Shown: positions 8,042 through 18,236 of the stretch, in pieces | How the letters are laid out: every line of letters begins with the position of its first letter | How positions within the stretch are numbered: position 1 is the stretch's first letter | Source of the DNA: Neorhizobium galegae | Lineage (GTDB): Bacteria > Pseudomonadota > Alphaproteobacteria > Rhizobiales > Rhizobiaceae | Direction: 5' to 3' | Assembly: GCF_017877135.1 (NCBI RefSeq) | Contig: NZ_JAGIPH010000001.1 | Location: forward strand, 620,001 to 684,000 | Length of the DNA stretch: 64,000 nucleotides | Notes under the pieces: model-generated | Databases searched by the model: none | What the model saw: only the letters and a program-made list of their open reading frames with translations | Told to the model about the DNA's origin: nothing | Position numbers and translations under genes: made by a program

Positions 8042-8368
8042 TCAGGGGTCAGGCGTGTCGGGCGGCGGGCTCTCGAAGTGCCTCTCCACATCACGGTGCC
8101 CTTCCAGAATGTTGATCACCTCGAACAGGCCATCCCTCAGGCGGAAGAAGATGACATACCCGCGAAAGGCAGAGCTGCGGATGTCCGGCCCGAGCTCCGG
8201 CCGCAAGCGCCCCATGTCTCCCGGAAGCGCTGCCAGATGGCGACATTTCTGTCGCAGCAGGCCGGTAAAGTGTTGCCCGACCGCAACCGAACCGCTTGTC
8301 TTGGCAATGTAACGCAGGATCTCGATCAGATCCTGACGGGCGCTATCGAGATAGACAAGCCGCGCCAC
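8042..8368 (-). CDS. parE: ParE-family toxin
   Basis: The 108-residue protein (ARLVYLDSARQDLIEILRYIA at the start, written here split from its initiator) has the RelE/ParE fold signature, with the C-terminal GYVIFFRLRDGLFEVINILEGHRDVERHF strand pair. ParE toxins poison DNA gyrase. I place the start at a GTG (8368-8366) one base after the antitoxin TGA, because the longer frame would run about 60 codons through the antitoxin gene. The C-terminus is rich in proline. It pairs with the upstream ParD-like gene. Confidence 0.82.
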   Translation of the reverse strand: MARLVYLDSARQDLIEILRYIAKTSGSVAVGQHFTGLLRQKCRHLAALPGDMGRLRPELGPDIRSSAFRGYVIFFRLRDGLFEVINILEGHRDVERHFESPPPDTPDP

Positions 8369-8369
8369 G

Positions 8370-8615
8370 TCAACGGGTGCTTTCAGAGAGCCTATCCGCT
8401 TCGGCAGCAAGCGCTGCCTCCATGTCCTCATCACTGACGCCGCCACCTTGCGCAAGGGAGGCATCCAGCGTGTCCCGAAGCGCGCGAAGCCTGACTTCCC
8501 GCTCCTCGACCAGCCGCAACCCCTCGCGCACGACCTCGCTGGCCGAGCCATAGCGGCCGGTCTGCACCGTCTGTTCGACGAATTTTTCCCAGCGCTCGCC
8601 TAAAGAAACATTCAT
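8370..8615 (-). CDS. parD: ParD-family antitoxin
   Basis: The 81-residue protein begins MNVSLGERWEKFVEQ and continues GRYGSASEVVREGLRLVEE, the ribbon-helix-helix domain of ParD/CopG antitoxins. The acidic C-terminal half (about 50-81) would wrap the toxin. Antitoxin-first order and a 1-nt gap to the GTG start of parE are typical. Antitoxins of this class repress their own promoter, consistent with GTTAC/TAAC repeats just upstream. Confidence 0.88.
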   Translation of the reverse strand: MNVSLGERWEKFVEQTVQTGRYGSASEVVREGLRLVEEREVRLRALRDTLDASLAQGGGVSDEDMEAALAAEADRLSESTR

Positions 8616-8628
8616 GGCGGTCTGCTCC

Positions 8629-8654
8629 CGTTACGCCGTTACGATAACGAATAA
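8629..8654. promoter_or_regulatory. parDE operator/promoter candidate
   Basis: GTTA-CGA-TAAC (8638-8648) is a small palindrome, flanked by another GTTAC at 8630 and ATAAC at 8651-8655. It lies about 15-40 nt upstream of the parD ATG on the minus strand. Clusters of such half-sites are expected for a ribbon-helix-helix autorepressor. Assignment is by position and symmetry only. Confidence 0.4.
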
Positions 8655-8681
8655 CAGAAATTGCGCAAGTTTGGTTATTGT

Positions 8682-8790
8682 CGGCTGGCGCCGTCGCGCT
8701 GGGCTTAAGCCCCCGGCCCTTCGCTTTGGGCTCAGGGCGTTCGCGGCTCAAAACGTGCCACTGGCACGTTTTGCCGGCTGGCGCCGTCGC
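8682..8790. repeat. 16-bp direct repeat flanking the ispH-parDE intergenic palindrome
   Basis: CGGCTGGCGCCGTCGC occurs at 8682-8697 and again at 8775-8790, just after the ispH stop. The pair encloses 77 bp including a 23-bp palindrome. This could be a small duplication left when parDE entered the ispH-thrB junction, or an intergenic repeat element. No transposase is associated. Confidence 0.6.
8750..8772 (-). terminator. Palindrome/terminator downstream of ispH
   Basis: AAAACGTGCCA (8750-8760) and TGGCACGTTTT (8762-8772) are perfect arms around one base. Read on the minus strand the stem starts 21 nt after the ispH stop and ends in TTTT, so it can act as an intrinsic terminator. It would work in both directions and would separate ispH from parDE transcription. 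Confidence 0.6.
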
Positions 8791-8793
8791 CGC

Positions 8794-9798
8794 TCACCCA
8801 TTCACCCAGGCCATGTCTTCGCGGGTGAGTTCGACGTTGCGCAGTTCACGGTTGACGAGGAAATGTTCGTTTTCCTCCGCCGTGATGGCAAGCTCCACCG
8901 TGGCATCGAAACGTTCGCGAAACGCCTCGATGATTTCGTCGACGATGACTTCCGGCGCAGAGGCGCCGGCGGAAATGCCGAGCGTGCGGATCGGTCCCAC
9001 CTCGTCCCAGGCGATTTCGGCGGCGCGCTGGACGAGCAGCGAGCGGGTGGCGCCGGCGCGAAGCGCCACTTCCACCAGACGCTTGGAATTGGAGGAATTG
9101 GGCGCGCCGACGACGATGAAGAGATCGCAGCCGGGGGCCGCCTGCTTCACCGCTTCCTGCCGGTTGGTCGTCGCATAGCAGATGCTGTCGGCAGAGGGCG
9201 CCGTGAGGTTCGGAAACCGTTCCTGAAGCTTTGCAATCACCCCCGCCGTATCATCAACCGAGAGCGTCGTCTGCGTCACATAGCCGAGATTGTCGGGATC
9301 GATCGGCTGATAGGCTTCCGCATCGGCTATCGTATCGATGAGCGATACCGTACCTTCCGGCAGCTGCCCCATGGTGCCGATCACTTCCGGATGGCCGGCA
9401 TGGCCGATGAGGATGACGTGGCGGCCGAGCCGCTGGTGGCGCATGGCCTGCTTGTGAACCTTCGACACCAGCGGGCACGTGGCATCGAGATAGAACAGGT
9501 TGCGGCTCTCAGCATCCTCCGGCACGGATTTCGGCACGCCATGGGCGGAAAACACCACCGGCTGGGCGCGGTGCTCTTCCGGGATCTCGTTCAGTTCCTC
9601 GACAAAGACGGCGCCCTTGGCCTCCAGCCCTTCCACCACATAGCGGTTGTGAACGATCTCGTGGCGCACATAGACCGGCGCGCCATAGGCCTTGAGCGCC
9701 AAAACGACGATCTGGATTGCCCGGTCGACGCCGGCGCAGAAACCGCGCGGGCCACAGAGGCGGATGGAAAGGGGCGGTTTCGACACCTGGATGTTCAT
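8794..9798 (-). CDS. ispH: 4-hydroxy-3-methylbut-2-enyl diphosphate reductase
   Basis: The 334-residue enzyme is the last step of the MEP isoprenoid pathway, reducing HMBPP to IPP and DMAPP. The three [4Fe-4S] cysteines are C21 (GFCAGVDRA), C108 (DATCPLV) and C207 ([11 protein letters not shown]). Substrate-binding histidines appear in RHEIVHN and SAHGVP. I use the ATG at 9798 (MNIQVSKPP) because GGAATG lies about 7 nt upstream and longer starts add a non-conserved segment. Dxs, the first enzyme of the same pathway, is encoded at 54-56 kb. Confidence 0.96.
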   Translation of the reverse strand: MNIQVSKPPLSIRLCGPRGFCAGVDRAIQIVVLALKAYGAPVYVRHEIVHNRYVVEGLEAKGAVFVEELNEIPEEHRAQPVVFSAHGVPKSVPEDAESRNLFYLDATCPLVSKVHKQAMRHQRLGRHVILIGHAGHPEVIGTMGQLPEGTVSLIDTIADAEAYQPIDPDNLGYVTQTTLSVDDTAGVIAKLQERFPNLTAPSADSICYATTNRQEAVKQAAPGCDLFIVVGAPNSSNSKRLVEVALRAGATRSLLVQRAAEIAWDEVGPIRTLGISAGASAPEVIVDEIIEAFRERFDATVELAITAEENEHFLVNRELRNVELTREDMAWVNG

Positions 9799-9957
9799 AA
9801 TCATTCCGGCTGAATGTCCATGTTCGCCCTCATATAAGCGAGCCGGGCGCCATGCGCCATGCAAAAAGACAAACGTCGCGTGCAAGGGCTGCGCCGGCCA
9901 TGGCCCATCGCCGCCATCCCGCTGCGCGGTCGCCCGGAGCTGGACGGAAACCGACGC

Positions 9958-10563
9958 CTACCCGGCTTTTCCGGAAAGCTCCTGCGCCACCGCCCGGCCG
10001 GCCATGCGCGCGATGGCAAGCAGCCGGTCGGCGTCGAGGCCGTTGCGGGCCTTGGCCGACAGGCCGGACATGGTGGAACTGACGAAGTCGGTCATGCGGT
10101 CGGCAGCTTCAGGATGTCGCGCGGCAATGAAGGCGCGGATAACCGCCTCTGCATGGGCCTGCGCGGCGCAAGCCGCGTTCCGCGCGCCCGGATCGTCGCA
10201 GCGCGTCCCCTCGACCACGAGGCAGCCGGTGGCAACCGGATCTGCGACATACTGCCGGGCTGCCGCTTCCAGAACCGCCGCCAGGCATTCCGCCACCGGC
10301 CGGTCCGGCCGCAGAAGATCGGCAAGCGGAACAGCGCCGGTCGCTGCGTAGCGATCAAGCACGCGGGCATAAAGCCCTGCCTTGCTGCCGAAGGCGGCGT
10401 AGAAACTCGGCGGATTGATGCCCAGCGCCTCGGTCATATCGGCGACACTCACGGCATCGTAGCCACGGGCATGAAACAGCTGCTGGGCGGTTGCGACCCC
10501 TTCATCGGCATCGAACCGGCGCGGGCGGCCGCGGGATCGGGACGTATTTTTTGTATCAATCAC
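9958..10563 (-). CDS. bdcR: TetR-family repressor, BdcR-like
   Basis: The 201-residue protein has an N-terminal TetR helix-turn-helix: RGRPRRFDADEGVATAQQLF followed by SVADMTEALGINPPSFYAAFGSKAGLY. The start is a GTG at 10563. It is divergent from bdcA with 72 bp between starts, as in E. coli where BdcR represses bdcA. A 9-bp inverted repeat fills the gap and touches the bdcR start, implying autoregulation. The ligand is unknown. The family is certain; the BdcR name rests mainly on the neighbour. Confidence 0.85.
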   Translation of the reverse strand: MIDTKNTSRSRGRPRRFDADEGVATAQQLFHARGYDAVSVADMTEALGINPPSFYAAFGSKAGLYARVLDRYAATGAVPLADLLRPDRPVAECLAAVLEAAARQYVADPVATGCLVVEGTRCDDPGARNAACAAQAHAEAVIRAFIAARHPEAADRMTDFVSSTMSGLSAKARNGLDADRLLAIARMAGRAVAQELSGKAG

Positions 10564-10603
10564 TACATAAACCTTGACGCTGATGTCTCACCTATTTATG
10601 TAG
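10563..10603. promoter_or_regulatory. bdcR-bdcA divergent operator
   Basis: CTACATAAA (10563-10571) and TTTATGTAG (10595-10603) are perfect 9-bp arms with centres 32 bp apart, about three helical turns. The element covers the start of bdcR and ends 32 nt before bdcA. This is the layout expected for a TetR protein repressing both genes. Confidence 0.65.
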
Positions 10604-10635
10604 CACTCGTTACGTTAATTCACAAGGATGTACAT

Positions 10636-11349
10636 ATGACCACGTTCAAGGGAAAATCCGTGCTGGTGCTGGGCGGCAGCAGGGGTATCGGCGCCGCCAT
10701 CGTCCGGCGCTTCGCCGCCGACGGCGCGACGGTGACATTCACCTATGCCGGATCGCAGGGGGCAGCCGAGCAACTGGCCGCAGAAACCGGAAGCACGGCG
10801 GTCTTCACCGACAGCGCCGACCGTGACCAGGTGATATCCCGCGTGCGCGACAGCGGGCCGCTGGATATTCTGGTGGTCAATGCCGGGATTGCCCTCTTCG
10901 GCGATGCCCTGGAGCAGGATCCGGATGCCGTTGACCGGCTTTTCCGCATCAACATTCACGCCCCCTACCATGCCTCGGTGGAGGCGGCGCGGCAGATGCC
11001 GGAGGGCGGGCGCATCATCGTGATCGGTTCCGTCAACGGCGACCGGATGCCGGTGCCGGGCATGGCATCCTACGCCGTCAGCAAGTCTGCCCTGCAGGGC
11101 CTGGCGCGCGGTCTGGCCCGCGATTTCGGGCCGCGCGGCATCACCATCAACGTGGTGCAGCCGGGCCCGGTCGATACGGACGCCAATCCGGAAAACGGCC
11201 CGATGCGGGAGCTCATGCACAGCTTCATGGCCATCAAGCGCCATGGCCGGCCGGAGGAAGTCGCAGGCATGGTGGCCTGGCTTGCCGGCCCGGAAGCCGG
11301 CTTCGTCACCGGGGCCATGCACACGATCGACGGTGCCTTCGGCGCCTGA
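10636..11349 (+). CDS. bdcA: SDR oxidoreductase BdcA (c-di-GMP-binding biofilm dispersal mediator type)
   Basis: The 237-residue short-chain dehydrogenase has GGSRGIG (13-19) and the S132-Y146-K150 catalytic triad. Long stretches such as INIHAPYHASVEAARQMPEG and the end TGAMHTIDGAFGA agree closely with what I recall of E. coli BdcA, including the 237-residue length. In E. coli BdcA binds c-di-GMP and promotes biofilm dispersal; it also looks like an active NADPH reductase. AAGGA at 10624-10628 supports the ATG at 10636. Such similarity to an enterobacterial protein, and its place between surf1 and ispH, suggest lateral acquisition with bdcR. Confidence 0.9.
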   Translation: MTTFKGKSVLVLGGSRGIGAAIVRRFAADGATVTFTYAGSQGAAEQLAAETGSTAVFTDSADRDQVISRVRDSGPLDILVVNAGIALFGDALEQDPDAVDRLFRINIHAPYHASVEAARQMPEGGRIIVIGSVNGDRMPVPGMASYAVSKSALQGLARGLARDFGPRGITINVVQPGPVDTDANPENGPMRELMHSFMAIKRHGRPEEVAGMVAWLAGPEAGFVTGAMHTIDGAFGA

Positions 11350-11388
11350 TCACCGGGTGCGAAGGGGCGGCGCGTCAATGGCCCCGTG

Positions 11389-12135
11389 CTAGCGCCGCCG
11401 CCCCTTCCACCAGAGGCTGGCCGTCACCAGCACCAGCGCAAAGGCCAGCCCATACCAGGTCACGGCATATTGCAGGTGATTGTTGGACAGCTCGAACTGT
11501 GTGACGCCGCCTTGCGGAAAGCCGCCGGGGTTTTTCACGGCATCATCGACGTCCACGAAGAAGGGCAGCACTTTTTGCGGATCGAGCCCGGCGGTGGCCG
11601 CCATGGCATCAAGATCCTTCCAGTAAAAAATGTTCTTGGCCGGATCATTGTCAGGCACCAGCCAGGATGGTTTTGCCGGAAGCCGGTTGCGGAAATAACC
11701 GGTGAGGGCGACCTGCCCTTCGACCTGGCCTGCCTTGCGCGTATCGGCCGATTTCATCTCGTAGGGCACGAAGCCGCGGTTGACGAAGAGGGTCTTGCCG
11801 CCCGCCAGCATCATCGGCGTATAGATGTAAAAGCCGCTGCGGCCCTGATGGGTGGCAAAGAAATGCCGCTCGCGGCTGTGATCGAACACGCCTTCGATGC
11901 GCACACGGGCATATTCCTCATCCGCCCCCGCGCCTTGCTTCTCTGCCACCGCCGAAAGCGCGACAGGATCTGCCTCACGGCGCTCGGCGATCTGCGCCAG
12001 AAGCCCCTCCTTCCAGTGCAGCCGCTGCACCTGCCAGGTGCCGAGCGACAGGAGGAGGGCAAGCGCTAGGAAGACGGAGATTACGGTCGCCAGACGCTTG
12101 GCCGCGCTCATCGGGGGCTTGTGCGGCTCAGTCAC
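11389..12135 (-). CDS. surf1: SURF1 family cytochrome oxidase assembly protein
   Basis: The 248-residue protein has an N-terminal membrane segment (about 18-34), a periplasmic domain with the family's GTWQVQRLHWKEGLL and FVNRGFVP motifs, and a C-terminal membrane segment after NNHLQYAVTWYGLA. SURF1 helps insert heme a into subunit I of aa3-type oxidases. It overlaps the upstream DUF983 gene by 8 nt, so both are co-expressed at the tail of the cox cluster. In bacteria it is also called shy1. Confidence 0.92.
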   Translation of the reverse strand: MTEPHKPPMSAAKRLATVISVFLALALLLSLGTWQVQRLHWKEGLLAQIAERREADPVALSAVAEKQGAGADEEYARVRIEGVFDHSRERHFFATHQGRSGFYIYTPMMLAGGKTLFVNRGFVPYEMKSADTRKAGQVEGQVALTGYFRNRLPAKPSWLVPDNDPAKNIFYWKDLDAMAATAGLDPQKVLPFFVDVDDAVKNPGGFPQGGVTQFELSNNHLQYAVTWYGLAFALVLVTASLWWKGRRR

Positions 12136-12511
12136 GGTCGATCCGGCCTTCGCTTGCGCTATGCCTGTATTGCAGCGAGATCAGCAGGCCCTTCAGCAGC
12201 CGCAGCGACGCAAGGCATGTGATGACGGCAAAGGGCAAGGTCACCAGAAAATGCCAGATCACGCTCGGATGGAAGGTGAACTCCAACCACAGGGCAAAAC
12301 CGACGACGAGAAAGCCGACCAGCAGCATGACGAAGACGGCCGGCCCATCGCCCGAATCGGCAAAGCCGTAATCCAGCCCGCAGGCCGTACAGCGCGGGCG
12401 CACCGTCAAAAGGCCATCGAACAGCTTTCCCTGCCCGCATCGGGGGCATGAGCCGCGAAGGCCGGTCGCCACGGCATCCTGCGGCGGAAAATGTGCTTCA
12501 TCCTGTGGCAT
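12128..12511 (-). CDS. DUF983 membrane protein of the oxidase cluster
   Basis: The 127-residue protein carries two CxxC pairs (C22/C25 in CPRCG, C41/C44 in CTACG) forming a small zinc-ribbon-like head. Two membrane segments follow (about 58-78 and 85-108). DUF983 genes sit between ctaE and surf1 across rhizobia, so a role in oxidase biogenesis is likely but the biochemistry is unknown. A strong terminator separates it from ctaE, so it may have its own promoter. Confidence 0.88.
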   Translation of the reverse strand: MPQDEAHFPPQDAVATGLRGSCPRCGQGKLFDGLLTVRPRCTACGLDYGFADSGDGPAVFVMLLVGFLVVGFALWLEFTFHPSVIWHFLVTLPFAVITCLASLRLLKGLLISLQYRHSASEGRIDRD

Positions 12512-12540
12512 GAAAAACCTTCCGGCACGGGTTCCAAATA

Positions 12541-12566
12541 AAAAGGGCGGCAGGTGCCGCCCTTTT
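12541..12566 (-). terminator. Intrinsic terminator after ctaE
   Basis: AAAAGGGCGGCA (12541-12552) and TGCCGCCCTTTT (12555-12566) are perfect 12-bp arms with a 2-nt centre. On the minus strand it starts 20 nt after the ctaE stop and runs into a T-rich tract (TTTTTATTT). This is the strongest terminator in the window. It splits the cox cluster from DUF983-surf1. Confidence 0.88.
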
Positions 12567-12585
12567 CAATTCTATCAAGCGGCGC

Positions 12586-13461
12586 TCAATGCGCCAGCGG
12601 CGCGCCCCATCCGCCCCAGACGTAGATGGCAAAGAACAGGAAGAGCCAGACCACGTCGACGAAATGCCAGTACCAGGCAGCCGCCTCGAAGCCGAAATGC
12701 TTGGTCGGGGTAAAGCCGCCATTGGCAGCCCGGATCAGGCAGACGAGCAGGAAGATGGTGCCGACGAAGACGTGGAAGCCGTGAAAACCGGTCGCCATGA
12801 AGAAGGTCGCGCCATAGATCGAGTTGCTGAACTCGAAGGGCGCATGGGCGTATTCGTAGGCCTGCACGAAGGAGAAGAACAGACCGAGCGCAACCGTCAG
12901 CGCCAAACCGTTCACCACGCCCTTGCGGTCGTTGTGCAGAAGCGCATGGTGCGCCCAGGTCACGCAGGTGCCGGAGAGAAGCAGGATCACGGTGTTGTAG
13001 AGCGGCAAGTGCCAGGGATCGAGCACTTCGATGCCCTTCGGCGGCCACTGGCCACCGGTTGCCGTCACGCGGCTTGCCTGGATCGCCTCATTGGCAAAAA
13101 GGCTCGCATCGAAGAAGGCCCAGAACCAGGCGACGAAGAACATCACTTCCGACGCGATGAACATGATCATGCCATAGCGCAGGTGCAGCGATACAACCGG
13201 CGTGTGATGGCCCTCGCGGCCTTCCTTGATCGTATCGGCCCACCAGCCGACCATGGTGTAGATGAGGATCGCCAGGCCGATGAAGAACAGCCACGGATGC
13301 GCAAAATCCAGACCGAACAGGTGGAACTGCCCGCCATGCAGGTAGCGCATGTAGCCAACGCCACCGAAGGTCAGCACGAAGGCGCCGAGCGAGGCCATGA
13401 GCGGCCAGATGCTCGGGTCGATGATATGGTAGTCGTGGTTCTTTTGATGCGCTTGCGCCAT
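12586..13461 (-). CDS. ctaE: Cytochrome c oxidase subunit III
   Basis: The 291-residue protein has about seven membrane helices and the subunit III hallmarks WWADTIKEGREGHHTP and FFVAWFWAFFDASL. It stabilises the aa3 oxidase and proton uptake at the catalytic subunit. The conserved glutamate of family signature region SEVMFFVAWFW is present. It ends 20 nt before a strong terminator and starts 58 nt downstream of ctaG on the same strand. Confidence 0.96.
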   Translation of the reverse strand: MAQAHQKNHDYHIIDPSIWPLMASLGAFVLTFGGVGYMRYLHGGQFHLFGLDFAHPWLFFIGLAILIYTMVGWWADTIKEGREGHHTPVVSLHLRYGMIMFIASEVMFFVAWFWAFFDASLFANEAIQASRVTATGGQWPPKGIEVLDPWHLPLYNTVILLLSGTCVTWAHHALLHNDRKGVVNGLALTVALGLFFSFVQAYEYAHAPFEFSNSIYGATFFMATGFHGFHVFVGTIFLLVCLIRAANGGFTPTKHFGFEAAAWYWHFVDVVWLFLFFAIYVWGGWGAPLAH

Positions 13462-13519
13462 GCCAGCAGTCCCCGATGTTTCTCCTCAAGCCTCCCCGCG
13501 CAAGCGGGCAGGCCCTCTC

Positions 13520-14125
13520 TCACAACTTCTTCGCGCTGCCTTCGCCCTTATCCTTCAAACCGGCAACCGGTTTTGCCCCCTGGCTGGGATAGAAGGTGTA
13601 GGACAGCGTGATATTCCGGATATTCTTGGTTTCTTCCGCCGTTACGATCTGCGGGTCGATGAAGAACACCACCGGCATGTCGAGCGTCTGACCCGGCTGA
13701 AGGGTCGTTTCGGTAAAGCAGAAGCACTCCACCTTGTTGAAATAGGCGCCCGCTTCCATGGGCGTCACGTTGAACACCGCCATGCCGGTGACGGGCACCG
13801 GCGAGCGGTTGGTGGCCTGATAGGCGATCTGCACGGTTTCGCCGATTTTCGGCTCGATGGAGCGGTTGACCGGCTTGAACTCCCAGTTGAGGCCGGGCGA
13901 GATGTTAGCGTCGAAGGTGACGCGCATCGTGGCGTCGAGAATGGTCTCGGAATACTGCTCGACGCGTTGCGTCGTGCCGTTATAGCCGGTGACCTGGCAG
14001 AACAGCCTGTAAAGCGGCACGGACGCATAGGCCGCGCCGACCATGCCGCCGACAAAAACGAGGCAGGCGACCAGGATCGCGCCGTTGCCGACCTTCTGTT
14101 TCCTCACGGTGCTGTCAACCGTCAT
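13520..14125 (-). CDS. ctaG: Cytochrome c oxidase assembly protein CtaG (Cox11 type)
   Basis: The 201-residue protein has one N-terminal membrane anchor (about 15-36), then [13 protein letters not shown] (41-53). The copper-binding CFCF motif uses C134 and C136. Cox11/CtaG delivers copper to the CuB site of subunit I on the periplasmic side. I take the ATG at 14125 because GGAGGAG precedes it by about 6 nt; the longer frame adds eight unsupported residues. It sits between the small coxF-like gene and ctaE. Confidence 0.95.
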   Translation of the reverse strand: MTVDSTVRKQKVGNGAILVACLVFVGGMVGAAYASVPLYRLFCQVTGYNGTTQRVEQYSETILDATMRVTFDANISPGLNWEFKPVNRSIEPKIGETVQIAYQATNRSPVPVTGMAVFNVTPMEAGAYFNKVECFCFTETTLQPGQTLDMPVVFFIDPQIVTAEETKNIRNITLSYTFYPSQGAKPVAGLKDKGEGSAKKL

Positions 14126-14156
14126 GCCGTACTCCTCCATCCCCCTCAAAGACGCT

Positions 14157-14294
14157 TCAGCCGGTTCCGCTGATCTTGATCAGTGTCACCACGTAGAAGA
14201 TCACCACGAGCGCGCCGAGCACCAGGCCAAGCGCGATATTGCGCCCGCGACGGGATTTCTTCTGCGCCTCGTTGATCTTGACGGTCTCCACCAT
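14157..14294 (-). CDS. coxF: Small CoxF-like membrane protein
   Basis: The 45-residue protein has a charged N-terminus ([19 protein letters not shown]) and a single membrane helix (about 20-40) ending KISGTG. Its ATG shares one base with the ctaB stop (TGATG). Small proteins at this exact place between ctaB and ctaG are annotated CoxF in rhizobia. The function is unproven. Position, overlap and the clean hydrophobic helix support it as real. Confidence 0.8.
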   Translation of the reverse strand: MVETVKINEAQKKSRRGRNIALGLVLGALVVIFYVVTLIKISGTG

Positions 14295-15247
14295 CACAGA
14301 CCTCCGGCAAGGCCGGCAAACGCCCCGGCATAATGGCTGGCAATCAGGCCAAGGAAGATCGCAAACAGATAGACTAGCGAATAGGCGAACATGCGCTTGG
14401 CCGGCAGCATTTTCTCGTCGCCGTCGGCCATGCGCCAGACGGCGATGGAACAGAGAACGAAAAGGGCGCCGAGAATGGCAGCAAAGGCACCGTAGACCCA
14501 GCCGACAAGGCCGGTCAGCGCCGGCGACACGCCGGCGATGGCGGTGGCGACGGCATAAACGACGATCTGGTTCTTGGTGGCGCGCTCACCGGCAACGTTG
14601 GGCAGCATCGGAACGCCGACCGCGCCGTAGTCGCGCATCTTGAACAGCGCCAGCGCCCAGAAATGCGCCGGCGTCCACAGGAAGATGATGAGAAACAGCA
14701 CGATGCTGTCGAGCGACACGCCGCCGGTCACGCAGGCCCAGCCGATCATCGGCGGAAACGCGCCGGAGGCACCGCCGATGACGATGTTCTGCGGCGTCGA
14801 GCGCTTCAGCCACATCGTATAGACGACCGCGTAGAAGAAGATGGTGAAAGCAAGCAGGCCGGCCGAAAACCAGTTGACCGCAAGGCCGAGGATGCAGACG
14901 GAAAAGGTCGACAGCGTCAGCCCGAAGGCCAGCGCCTCCTGCGGGCGAATGCGGCCGGCGGGAATCGGGCGGCGCGCCGTGCGCGTCATCACCGCATCGA
15001 TATCGGCATCGTACCACATGTTGAGCGCACCCGATGCGCCGGCGCCGACGGCCACGCACAGGATCGCGATGAAGCCGATCACCGGATTGATGGTGCCCGG
15101 CGCCAGAAGCAGGCCGGCAAAGGCGGTAAACACCACCAGCGACATGACACGCGGCTTCAGAAGTTCGAAGAAATCGCGCGCGCCGGCTTCCGACAGACGA
15201 AACTCGTCCTCGTCTCCCAAGGCGGCGTGATGATCGATGGCAGTCAT
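14294..15247 (-). CDS. ctaB: Protoheme IX farnesyltransferase (heme O synthase)
   Basis: The 317-residue polytopic UbiA-family prenyltransferase has the polyprenyl-diphosphate motif N76-MWYD80-ADID84 and the second aspartate-rich region later in the chain. It adds farnesyl to heme b, giving heme O, the precursor of heme A for the aa3 oxidase. It lies 60 nt downstream of ctaD and overlaps the small coxF-like gene. No ctaA (heme A synthase) is in this window, as is normal for rhizobia. Confidence 0.96.
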   Translation of the reverse strand: MTAIDHHAALGDEDEFRLSEAGARDFFELLKPRVMSLVVFTAFAGLLLAPGTINPVIGFIAILCVAVGAGASGALNMWYDADIDAVMTRTARRPIPAGRIRPQEALAFGLTLSTFSVCILGLAVNWFSAGLLAFTIFFYAVVYTMWLKRSTPQNIVIGGASGAFPPMIGWACVTGGVSLDSIVLFLIIFLWTPAHFWALALFKMRDYGAVGVPMLPNVAGERATKNQIVVYAVATAIAGVSPALTGLVGWVYGAFAAILGALFVLCSIAVWRMADGDEKMLPAKRMFAYSLVYLFAIFLGLIASHYAGAFAGLAGGL

Positions 15248-15307
15248 GCGGTCAGTCCTGTTGGTTGGGCGGCCATGGCACGACGTCGCGCCATGGCCAG
15301 AAGCAGA

Positions 15308-17020
<1,713 letters not shown>

Positions 17021-17893
17021 TTACTTGGATGCCACGTTAAGCGCAGGCGCGCCGGCAGATGCCGTCAGCACCTTGTATGCGCCCGGCAGATCGCTTGCGG
17101 CCGCCGTCAGCCAGGCATCGTATTTCTCCTGGGAGACGATGCGGATGGCGATCGGCATGAAGGCGTGGTCCTTGCCGCAAAGCTCGGAACACTGGCCGTA
17201 ATAGAGGCCTTCCTTCTCGGCGCGGAACCAGGTCTCGTTGAGGCGACCCGGCACGGCATCGATCTTCACGCCGAAGGCCGGCATGGCAAAGGCATGGATG
17301 ACGTCGGTCGGCGCTGCCGTGACCAGCATGCGCACGGTCTTGTTGACCGGGAGCACCATTTCGTTGTCGACGGCCAGCAGGCGCGGATAGACCTTCATGT
17401 CGGTCTTGCCGGCAGCCGTGCGCTCCGCTTCCTTCAGCATGTAGCTGTCGAAGGCAAGCGGCGCTTCGCCACCTTCATATTCGTAGTTCCACTGCCACTG
17501 GGTGGCGGTCGCCTTCACCGTCACGTCGGGATTTTCCGGCATGGTCAGCTGGGCGTTCAACAGGTTGAACGAGGGAATGGCGAGAAACAGCAGCACCAGA
17601 ACCGGACCGAGCGTCCAGGCAACTTCGATGGCCGTGTTGTGGCTGGTACGCGAGGGCACCGGATTGGCGCTGGCGCGGAACTTCACCACGACCACCACCA
17701 GAAGCACCAGCACGAACAGCGTGATAGGCACGATGAACCAGAGGCTGTAATGGTTGAACCACTTGATCTCGTGCATGATCGGCGTCACCGCCTGCTGCTG
17801 GTCGATCTGCCATGGAACCGGTTGGTCTGCAGCCGCCCCCGAGGCGCAGAGCAGACAGATCATCGCAGCGAAAGCTGCATAGGCTCTGTTCAT
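17021..17893 (-). CDS. ctaC: Cytochrome c oxidase subunit II
   Basis: The 290-residue protein has a signal peptide (about 1-22, ending SGAAADQ), two membrane helices and a periplasmic cupredoxin domain. The CuA site reads YYGQCSELCGKDHAFM, with both cysteines, the histidine and the methionine present. No C-terminal heme c domain is fused. It accepts electrons from cytochrome c. I use the ATG at 17893, since the upstream TTG would spoil the signal peptide. It heads the cox cluster. Confidence 0.96.
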   Translation of the reverse strand: MNRAYAAFAAMICLLCASGAAADQPVPWQIDQQQAVTPIMHEIKWFNHYSLWFIVPITLFVLVLLVVVVVKFRASANPVPSRTSHNTAIEVAWTLGPVLVLLFLAIPSFNLLNAQLTMPENPDVTVKATATQWQWNYEYEGGEAPLAFDSYMLKEAERTAAGKTDMKVYPRLLAVDNEMVLPVNKTVRMLVTAAPTDVIHAFAMPAFGVKIDAVPGRLNETWFRAEKEGLYYGQCSELCGKDHAFMPIAIRIVSQEKYDAWLTAAASDLPGAYKVLTASAGAPALNVASK

Positions 17894-18236
17894 CACTATT
17901 TCTCTCCCCAAGCATTTGATCTGGATCAGATCGAAACGCAGAATCCCAAGCTATAGGCTATCGGTTCAATCACAGTTTGCCAACTGCCGCAATATGCGCC
18001 AGTTGCATCTGGCGTTCGCGCCCGTGCGGCATTTTTGCGCGTTGTCAATTCCGCGACGATCCGCCCACGGTGATCGCACCCGCATTATAGCCTCGCAACA
18101 GCGCCAAACGGCGGGAACTGCGCTCTTGCGCGGCTCCGCATTTTTGCCGCACTCGCCTGAAAAGAGGGTAAGGGCTTTTCATTAACCCTCCCCGGCGACA
18201 AGATTAGCACGACTGATTCGAAAGACAGAGGTATTC
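17894..18236. other. Divergent intergenic region between ctaC and ialB
   Basis: This 343-bp region separates two divergent genes and must hold promoters for both the cox cluster and ialB. No open frame here looks coding. I saw no strong palindrome and no clear regulator box. A CATTATAG stretch at about 18083-18090 is a possible -10 for the rightward gene, but this is weak. Confidence 0.5.
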
